Shown: piece by piece, positions 56,701 to 64,000 of the stretch
Layout of the letters: the number at the start of each line of letters is the position of its first letter
Numbering within the stretch: position 1 is the stretch's first letter
Source: Apium graveolens
Lineage: Eukaryota > Streptophyta > Magnoliopsida > Apiales > Apiaceae
Direction of reading: 5' to 3'
Assembly (NCBI RefSeq): GCF_009905375.1
Contig: NC_133653.1
Location: 54,661,751 to 54,725,750 of the forward strand
Length of the DNA stretch: 64,000 nt
The notes under the pieces: model-generated
What the model was told of the DNA's origin: nothing
The model's database searches: none
What the model saw: the letters and a program-made list of their open reading frames with translations, nothing else
Position numbers and translations under genes: made by a program

Positions 56701-58436
56701 AGACATGTGAGCTGCTTCAGCAATGCTTGGTGAAGGTTCTTGTGTGCTCTTCTCAAAAATAGGATCATCAATGATTGCATCCACTCGTGATAGTATCTCC
56801 TGATGAGTTTGCTTTTCCTGGAGTAGTTGAACAGAGTCTGCAAGAAGATCACCCTGAGCAATATTAACAATGATTTGTGCAGCCTCAGTGTCTACATATC
56901 CCCTTTGTGAAGATGGTTCTTGTGTGACTGGATGTGTTGCAGTTTCTAAATCCCTTTGAGACCTAGGTTCTTGTGCACTAACATCCTTGTCAAGAGGCTG
57001 AATCTTCTTATTCTTTTTGATATATCCAACTACTTCTTCACTTCTTCTTTTTAACTGGCTCTTTGCAGTTTTCTTGTTTTCAGCAGTTGCTTCAATGACT
57101 GGAAGCTTGTCAAGCAGAGCACTAGCATCAATAGTTGGCTCCTTGATTCCGGTAGTGTCAATCAAGTCATCAGGATTTTGATCAATGGACTTCTTGATTT
57201 TTGACAAGGACCCTATTGGCATATGATCATCTGATTCAGAATCTTCTTGAATGATCAGTCTTCTTTTCCTGATTGGAAAGGAGTATTCTTTCTTCTCACT
57301 CTCACTCCGTGAGACTTGTTTAGCTTTTGGTCCAGATGTGACATATTTCTTAAACAGCCTTTTTATTGTTACAACTGATGTCTTTTGAGAGACAGCAGAG
57401 GAGACTAATTTAGAGGCTTGTTGTGTTTGTTGTTTGGAAGAAGAAATGCTTGGGTTAGAAACAAGATGGGTGATTTCTTGAGTCTTAGCATCAGGAACTG
57501 TGACAGAGGTGCCAGCATCAGGATTTGCAGGCACTTGTGTAGGAGTAGGTCTATTTTATAACAGAAATTGCATGACCTCTCTAGGAGGAAAGGGTGGTCC
57601 TGAAAATTTATTCTTTTCATCCCTTTTAATATGATCAGTGATTTCTTTTTCAGAAATTTGAAAAACAGGGAGTAATTCATCATCATCAAAAATATCATTA
57701 GGGCATAAATAATTGAAAATCAGCTTAAAAACCTAGTATACCATATTATTCCTGAAGCATCTACTATTCTAGAAATTATGAACTGGAATATAGTATTACC
57801 ATAATCAAAATTACCAGAGTTAAGAAGAGAGTACCCAATTCTCAGTGAAGTGGATGGAAGAGCATCAAAGTTTGTTGTCTTATTTAAGAAACACCTACTG
57901 ATACAGTCAAAGAAAAAGTTCCACTCTCTTTTCAGTTTGGTCCTGACCAGTTTTCCAATGGTTGTGATTTCTCCTTGATAGCATAAAGTCCTTAGCATAT
58001 CAAACAGCTGCTCATTGGTATGAGTATCATGAGCACCATCAAGAGCAGGCAATCTCAAGGCTTGAAGCAGAATGTTAGCATCAACTTCATATCTTTGGTC
58101 CTTATACTCAAAAGAAAAGCCAGTATGTGTTGAATTTACCACTGTTGTGTTCTAGACCTGCATGACAGCCCTGTATGACACCTTAACAGGATTTGTGAGA
58201 GCATACCCAATTGGACATATAAGGAGAAAATCCTGAATATCATGAAAAGATGATGGTAACTGCTGATGTGTAAGCAGAGCTAAGTAATTGTTAGTGCCAA
58301 ATGTGTTTCCATGAATGATTATGGTTTGACTGAAGAGTGGTGAAACTTCAGAAGTTGTCATGATGTGAATAGCTTGTGCGAGAGAGTAAGTATGAGATGT
58401 GGGCAGTGAAACTATGTGTATGATGAATTGTATCAC
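53719..58436 (-). pseudogene. Extra 3' ORF of D (SIRE env-position ORF) with an intron
   Basis: One long ORF of roughly 1,400 codons on the minus strand. Start: ATG at 58436 or 58362 (MTTSEVSPLFSQTIIIHGNT). Defects: stop at 58152-58154, one-base shift near 57725, stop near 57555, stop at 54676-54678; otherwise open. Parts in order: globular 'plant transposon' domain (RYEVDANILLQALRLPALDG, KREWNFFFDCISRCFLNKTT); Ser/Thr/Pro/Gln-rich linker; basic stretch PIRKRRLIIQED; intron 56480-56100; Asp-rich segment; an Arg/Gly-rich RGKRGGRSARARGRGRGGR box (about 55085-55140); nuclear-type PRKKRSAIDID; C-terminal Lys/Glu-rich coiled coil. The RGG box suggests RNA binding. Called env-like only by position; basic and RGG stretches argue for a nucleic-acid-binding protein. 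Confidence 0.72.
56100..56480 (-). other. Putative intron in the 3' ORF of D (381 bp)
   Basis: Minus strand: donor CCTTCAG/GTATTGC (exon ends at 56481) and acceptor GTTTCTGTTTCAG/GATCAC (exon starts at 56099). The acceptor has a good pyrimidine tract. Both exon frames are open, and joining them keeps phase 1 without a stop, whereas the unspliced frame stops within the intron (56443). The intron is AT-rich (about 70%), as plant introns are. Confidence 0.65.
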
Positions 58437-59118
58437 ATAATTTCTTCTAGTTTTATAGCTTCACTATTCAGAAATATGTCTAATACACTTGTATGAAGAA
58501 GGTAACCTAGCGAATTTGACTTCGAACAGAAAATAATTACTGAGTAATTGATTTTGACGGTGGAGGAAATTGCGGAAGTAAATACATACAGTTAGATCAA
58601 GACACAACCGTAGAAATTTGTTTATCTGATAATCCACCATTAATCATTAAATAGTGAGACACTTAATTGCAACAATAAAGCTTACTCAGAGATTAATTAA
58701 CACTAATAGTCGGAATTAGAACGTGTTGACCTGTCGTAAGGATTTGAGACCTTTCTTCTGTCAGGATTTGACTAACTCAGGATTTGTCGATTTAAATTCA
58801 ACATTTATTTATCAAAGCATCACAAATTATTAGCAACCACAATTTTAATCAAAACATTCATCAAGAAATACAGTTCAAGTAGATGAAGTAAAGATTAACA
58901 GGCTTCAATGAAAATATTCACATGCATATAATACGAGATAAACAAAGACTAAATCTTGCAATCAAAATACATTTCATGAAATTTGTAGATTACATGCAAA
59001 AGATTACAAGATAATCCTAGTATAAGATGGTAAACATCCTTGGTCTAAAAAGGAAGGCTATCGATTAGTTCCTCCTGCTATTGACAACTAGCACTGCAAG
59101 ATGGATGATCCGTTCTTG
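58437..59118 (-). other. Non-coding region between small ORF and 3' ORF of D
   Basis: AT-rich, no ORF. It contains two TCAGGATTTG motifs on the plus strand (58761, 58777) and variants, in the same relative place (pol to 3' ORF) as the motif cluster of C. Confidence 0.5.
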
Positions 59119-59331
59119 CTAAAGAAGAGCCTCTCTCCGTTCTTCTTCCAATCGATCAAGATGGAGTTGATAGTCCATCTCAAAGAACAAGAGATTTGTC
59201 TGAACCTCTTGTGGAACCAAGTTCCATATCTCATCAGGAATGGCAGTGACGTGCCATTCCTGTTCCCAGTCACCACAACTGAACTCGACGTTGAAGTTTT
59301 CATAGTTCATAAACATGTTTACAAGAACCAT
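59119..59331 (-). CDS. Small ORF between pol and 3' ORF of D, unknown function
   Basis: 70 codons starting MVLVNMFMNYENFNVEFSCG and ending LDRLEEERREALL. I chose the ATG at 59331 because the upstream in-frame part (to 59442) is the T/C-rich leader sequence, which reads as low-complexity Ser/Phe/Leu. The peptide is acidic with three Trp (CGDWEQEWHVTAIPDEIWNL) and a charged, probably helical C-terminus. The upstream CTCTCTCTT leader after an ACACAAAACAA stretch looks like a plant 5' UTR. I do not recognise the family; no equivalent is seen in C. Alternatives: captured host exon, or chance ORF. Confidence 0.4.
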   Translation of the reverse strand: MVLVNMFMNYENFNVEFSCGDWEQEWHVTAIPDEIWNLVPQEVQTNLLFFEMDYQLHLDRLEEERREALL

Positions 59332-59707
59332 TTTTATAAAGGAAGAAAGTAGTGAGAAATAAGAGAGAGAATTGTTTTGTGTGAGAATAGGAGATGGTAT
59401 GACTGATATGAAATGATGGTTAAACAGCCAATGGAATATCAAGAGTCTAAATGACTGATTAATTATTAAATGTAGAGTTTACTTAATAATTTAACCAAAA
59501 GAATTCTTTTTACGGTGCGTCTCCCTAGGCTGATCTATAATGATGATAGTGATATATTTATTCAGACATGCATAATTAGCAAATAAATTCACTTAATTTA
59601 TTATGCACATAAAATAGAATACATATCTAAAAACACAGCATTTAGGACATATCAGGATTTGATCAATATACATCAGGATTTGATCAAATATAAATTGAAA
59701 TAAAAAT
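59332..59707 (-). other. Spacer downstream of pol in D
   Basis: AT-rich, non-coding, with two TCAGGATTTGATCAA words at 59652 and 59673 directly after the pol stop. Confidence 0.5.
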
Positions 59708-61187
59708 TTACTTGTCCCAATTAACCATACCAAGTTCATTCACAAGCTTTGTAAATGTTGCTTCAGGTAATGGCTTTGTGAAGATATCAGCCAGCTGTTG
59801 TTCAGTAGGAACAAAATGAAGCTCTATGGTTCCTTCCATGACATGCTCTCTTATGAAGTGATATCTGATACTGATGTGCTTGGTAAGAGAGTGTTGCACC
59901 GGATTTCCTGTCATAGCAATAGCACTTTGATTATCACAGTAAATAGGAATTTTTGAGAATGATAATCCATAGTCCATGAGCTGATTTCTCATCCATAACA
60001 GCTGAGCATAGCAACTCCCAGCTGCAATATATTCAGCCTCATTAATTGAAGTAGAAATAGATTTCTGCTTCTTGCTGAACCATGAGACTAATCTGCCTCC
60101 AAAGAACTGACAGCTTCCTGATATACTTGTCCTGTCTATTTTGCATCCAGCAAAATCAGCATCTGAATAACCACATAATGCAAAATCAATTTCTCTTACA
60201 TACCAAAGTCCAAGAGAGACAGTACCCTTGAGGTATCTGAAAATTCTCTTTACTGCAATAAGATGTGGCTTCCTTGGATTTTCCTGAAATCTTGCACACA
60301 AACAAGTGGCAAAAATAATGTCTGGCCTGCTAGCACTTAGGTATAACAGAGATCCAATCATACCTCTGTAGGTTGTCACATCAACTGATGTACCTTCATT
60401 TGGATCAAGTTTTGTAGCAGTTGCCATAGGAGTACTTGCAGTTGCACTTTCCTGCATATTAAACCTCTTCAGTAGATTTCTTGTGTACTTGGACTGATTA
60501 ATATATATGCCATTATCAGTCTGTTTAATTTGCAAGCCTAGGAAGTAACTCATCTCTCCCATCATACTCATTTGATATCTTGATTGCATCAACTTTGAAA
60601 ACTTATCACACAGTGTTTGATTAGTTGATCCAAAAATGATATCATCCAAATATATTTGAACTAAAAGAAAATCTTTACCTTTATTCAGATAAAACATGGT
60701 TTAATCTATTGTACTCTTTTGAATCCACTTTCAAGTAGAAACTGAGCAAGGGTTTCATACCATGCTCTAGGTGCTTGCTTCAGTCCATAGAGTGCTTTAT
60801 CAAGTCTGTAAACATAGTTAGGATGTTTAGGATCCACGAATCCTGGTGGTTTTCAATATAGACTTCTTCTTCAAGTTCTCCATTGCGAAATGCACTCATG
60901 ACATCCATCTGGAAGACTTTGAACTTCTTGTGAGCAACATATGCCAAAAAGATTCTGATTGCTTCCAACCTAGCAACAGGAAAAAATGTCTCATCATAGT
61001 CAATACCTTCATGTTGGGAATATCCTTTTGCCATCAATCTTTCCTTGTTTCCGAAGATTGTTCCATCAGAATCAGTTTTATTTCTAAAGACCCACTTTGT
61101 GCCCATAATTAACCTGTTCTTAGGTCTTGGCACCAGCTTCCACACTTCATTTCTTTCGAACTCAATCAATTCTTCTTGCATAGCCAT
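59708..61187 (-). pseudogene. Reverse transcriptase and RNase H of D
   Basis: Starts near 61187 ([18 protein letters not shown]) with [44 protein letters not shown], then a frame break near 60780-60840 and a stop, with the KHLEHGM segment of RT damaged; from 60697 the frame is open: LVQIYLDDIIFGSTNQ (intact catalytic YLDD), SYFLGLQIKQTDNG, MATATKLDPNEG, YRGMIGSLLYLSAS, GYSDADFAGC, STSINEAEYIAAG, YCDNQSAIAMTG and the terminal QQLADIFTKPL. Ends at 59708. The RNase H half is better preserved than that of C; only the RT palm N-terminal half is broken. Confidence 0.88.
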
Positions 61188-62423
61188 GACCCAATCTGCA
61201 TCCTTGAGTGCATCTTATACTTTCTTTGGAAAGTAGATTATGATATAAACATTCATTCTGAGTTGTACTTCTTGTCTTTACACCATCATCAGGATTTCCA
61301 ATGATCAGATCAGGAGTATGATCCTTAGTCCATTTTCTGGCACTGGGAAGTGTCCTTCTGGAACTAGATGCTCCCCCTGAATTGTATGCCTCATCAAATG
61401 CATTTGAGGCTCCCCCTGAATCCATTGGGTCATTTCCTGATGAAATATTGGGACTTGACTCATGTTCTTCTGATGTTAAATCAATATTGGATTGATAAGA
61501 ACTTTGAGATGATTCTTCAGTGTTAGAATTATCAGCTGACCTTTGCTGTTGCTCCCCCTCAACCTGTGCAGGCTCATTTGCACAATGATTATCTTCAGAA
61601 TCTAAAGGAGTGTCAGGATTTGGATCATCAGGATTTGACAGTTCATTGGAGTTTGATCCAGATTCCAACAATGCCTTTTCATTTACAAAGATTAAACTTT
61701 TATGAGTATCTTCTTCAAAACCAAGAATCTTCTTATTATCAAAAGATACATTGATGGAGACTACTATAGTATGTGTTCTTAGATCGAACACTCTGTAAGT
61801 TTTGATGGTGAGTATCCAACAAAGAATCCTTCATCAGCCTTTGATTCAAACTTTCCAAGCTGATCAGTATGAGTTCTTAAAACAAAGCACTTACATCCAA
61901 ATACATGAAGATGTTTAAGACTGGGCTTCTTTTCTTTTAGCATTTGATAAGGAGTAACATCATGTCTATTTATCAGAGTGACATTCTGAGTATAACATGC
62001 TGTGTTTACTGCTTCAACCCAGAAGTAAGTGGGTAGTTTTGCTTCTTCTAGCAGAGTTCTGCAGCTTCAATTAAGGTTCTATTTTTCCTCTCAACAACAT
62101 CATTTTGCTGAGGTGTACCAGGAGCCGAGAATTGTTGCTCTATGCCTTTGTACTTGCAGAATTCCTCCATCTTTGAGTTCTTGAATTCAGTGCCATTATC
62201 ACTTCTGAGGATTTTCACTTTGTGAGTAGATCCATTTCAATTTGCCTTATGTGGTCCAGAAGAATTTCTGGAGCTTCATCTTTCCTGTGTAGAAAATAGA
62301 CCCATGTATATCTAGTGAAATCATCAACAATTACAAGTGTGTACCTTTCCTATTAATGTAAATTATGTTCACTGGTCCAAAAAGGTCCAGGTGCAGCATG
62401 TGATATGGCTCAGAGATAGAGAA
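61162..62423 (-). pseudogene. Integrase of D
   Basis: Badly damaged. On the minus strand from 62423: LHLDLFGPVNI (first catalytic Asp), then frameshifts; YFWVEAVNTACYTQNVT, KHLHVFGCKCFVLRTHTDQL and GFFVGYSPSK near 62080-61800 are clear. The C-terminal linker (61162-61791) is a 209-codon open frame, Ser/Asn/Asp-rich, with several NPD words encoded by the AAATCCTGA-type motif. The catalytic core is disrupted by stops and shifts (62080-62240). Confidence 0.75.
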
Positions 62424-62975
62424 TCATGTTTTGTTTTTAAAAGACACTCTTCTTTGTTTAGACTTTTGGCAAGCATCACAAAGACTATCACTTGAGTATA
62501 GCATGTTTGGCAATCCTCTTACAAGCTCCTTCTTGGAAAGTTCATTGATTGAGTTGAAGTTGAGATATGAGAGCTTCTTATGCCAGGTCCAGCTCTCATC
62601 TACTGATGCCTTAGAGATAAGGCAAGTAGCTTCCTTTTCAAGACTTTCATGTAGCCTTGCTTCATAAATGTTACCATGTCTGTATCCTATCAAGACAATT
62701 TTCTTTGACTTGTTATGAACAACTTCACAGTGCGAGTCATAGAATACAACATGATAACCTCTGTCAGTGATTTGACTGATGCTCAGAAGATTATGCTTTT
62801 GTCCTTCCACCAGAGATACATTATCTATTTCTACCTTTCCAATTATCAAGTTGGCATATCCCAGAGTATGTCCTACATTTCCATCTCTATAAGATACATC
62901 TGGGCCAGCCTTCTTCTCAAATTCTGACAGCGGGGATTTATTTCCAGTCATGTGTCTTGAACATCCACTATCCAA
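62424..62975 (-). pseudogene. Protease and pre-integrase segment of D
   Basis: DSGCSRHMTGNKSPLSEF with the DSG active site (the first residues continue upstream as NKKNTLVL), HTLGYANLIIGK, EGQKHNLLSISQITDRGY, then GNIYEARLHES and WHKKLSYLNFNSINELSKKE with the HKK/CDAC zinc-binding residues (HKKLSYLNF ... LCDACQKSKQ). Open for 183 codons; a stop at 62424 separates it from the integrase core. Better preserved than the equivalent of C. Confidence 0.85.
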
Positions 62976-63030
62976 GACAAGTGTATTTTTCTTGTTACCC
63001 TGCGATCAGAAGAATAATTAATTAGAAGGA

Positions 63031-64000
63031 TTTTTAAGGACCCACACTTGTTGGGCCCTCTTTTTGGACAACTTAAGCCTTTATGTGTCAGGAGTACCTT
63101 TGACAGTCTTTCCTTTGTCAGGATTTGTCTTGTCAGAAGTAAGTTTAGTAAAACCAACAGAATTAATCACACAAACAACTTTATTAAACTTTGGCAAAGG
63201 TTCATAGTAATTGTAATACAACTTGTGATAAGAACTACAAGTATAAATCGAATGCCAACTACTACCACAATGAAAACAAGGATTTTGTGGTTTATAAAAT
63301 ACTGATCTACCCCTAACATCAGACTCAGGAATAGCAGTTTTCATTTTCTTATTCCTCCTGCAATCAATAACAAGATGATTAGTATTTCCACAGTTAAAAC
63401 AAGTTTTCCTAGGAGCATTGGGAACAATATTGTAATTTGAATCCTTAGAAATACCTTGCTTACCATTCCTGTTTCTTTTAGGACTCTTTACTTGAGGTTT
63501 GTCAATAACCTCAGATATTTTCTTTTTCAATTATCTTGCTGAAAAAAGTCTTATGTTCTTTTCTTTCTTAACAGACTTAATGGTTTCCTTGCTTTTCTTT
63601 CTTTGAGTTTTATCACTTACCAGTTTTTCTTGTGATACTGATGTTGAACCCTTTTCAAAAGTGGATTAAGGTTCATCAGCTTCTAATGAAATAAACTTAA
63701 CAGAAGTTTTAAGAGAAATTTTATTTTCAGTGTCAACATCCTTAATTCCATCTTTATAGCCTAGGCATTCTTTCCAGTTTTTCTTTTAGATCATCTCATG
63801 AACCTTTTTGCTTGAATCAATCCAGACTTTAAGGATTTTTTTCTCATTCTCTAGATCCTTTTCTAACATACTGTATCTAGACTCAAGAATCTTAATTGTA
63901 TGTCTAGCTTTCTCACATTCTTTCTTCAAATCTATTTGATGTATTAAGTCATACTCTAATTGATCATTCCTAGATTTTAAGGTCTTAATTTCAGTTATAA
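63031..64000 (-). pseudogene. gag: gag C-terminus of D: coiled coil and two zinc knuckles
   Basis: From the right edge: Lys/Glu/Leu-rich heptads (RYSMLEKDLENEKKILKVWI) suggesting a coiled coil, stops near 63788, 63668 and 63532, then 63530-63081 open with two canonical CCHC knuckles, CFNCGNTNHLVIDC and CFHCGSSWHSIYTC (both CX2CX4HX4C), and a tail with NPDKGKTVKGTPDT. The frame is lost at 63081 before protease. Knuckles bind the genomic RNA. The N-terminal gag lies beyond the window. Confidence 0.82.

Larger units (their letters stand above)
53132..64000 (-). mobile_element. Element D: SIRE-like Ty1/copia retrotransposon, minus strand, 5' part beyond the window
   Basis: Read on the minus strand: gag coiled coil and zinc knuckles (64000-63081), protease, integrase, RT, RNase H (to 59708), a small ORF, a long 3' ORF with an intron (58436-53719), purine tract and a short LTR (53627-53132). 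The order INT-RT-RH plus a large 3' ORF puts it in the SIRE lineage with C. Pol is broken by a few stops and frameshifts only. The 5' LTR and gag start lie right of 64000. Confidence 0.88.

Overview
This window looks like intergenic heterochromatin from a large, repeat-rich flowering-plant genome, most likely a eudicot. It is AT-rich and I found no host gene, tRNA, rRNA or CRISPR. Nearly everything is LTR retrotransposon: Ty3/gypsy (Athila-like, Tat-like, Tekay-type chromoviruses) and Ty1/copia (SIRE-like), plus one hAT-type DNA transposon. Where I could find primer-binding sites they are all initiator-tRNA-Met type (TGGYATCAGAGC). I cannot name the species.

The window is a Russian doll that can be solved from target-site duplications (TSDs). 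The oldest layer is a Tat-like gypsy element, T (3727 to about 52320, + strand). T was split by: (1) an Athila-like element Q, of which only the 3' part (1-3726) is in the window, inserted at the reverse-transcriptase active-site codons; (2) a Tekay-type element A (4973-45350, near-perfect TSD AGGCA/GGGCA) between RNase H and integrase; (3) a hAT-like non-autonomous transposon H (46192-48080, 8-bp TSD with one mismatch) in the integrase. Inside the gag of A sit two more elements, 16 bp apart apart from their TSDs: Tekay-like B (10161-23528, TSD GATAA) and SIRE-like C (23555-37911, TSD ATAGC). Inside the 3' ORF of C lies a reverse-oriented solo gypsy LTR, S (31711 to about 34206). To the right of T, after about 800 bp of AT-rich spacer, comes a second SIRE-like element D on the minus strand (53132 to beyond 64000).

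By-eye LTR comparison agrees with the nesting. The 4.05-kb LTRs of B differ at roughly 30 sites (about 99% identical), those of C by about 4%, and those of A by more plus large structural differences. B is therefore the youngest datable insertion, yet its coding region is the most decayed, so it probably moved using proteins supplied in trans. A, C and D keep long readable domains, but each is broken by stops or frameshifts; T and Q are fragments.

The most unusual signals are: (i) private ~10-bp motifs scattered through the whole length of each SIRE-like element, CGACGGATGA in C and TCAGGATTTG in D, in LTR, coding and spacer DNA; (ii) a well-formed intron whose removal would keep frame inside the 3' ORF of D; (iii) accessory ORFs: an acidic ORF upstream of gag in A and B, an antisense ORF with its own TATA box in T, and a small ORF between pol and the 3' ORF of D; (iv) tandem arrays born inside transposons (67-68 bp in T, about 176 bp in H); (v) mosaic LTRs in A and a scrambled internal region in B.
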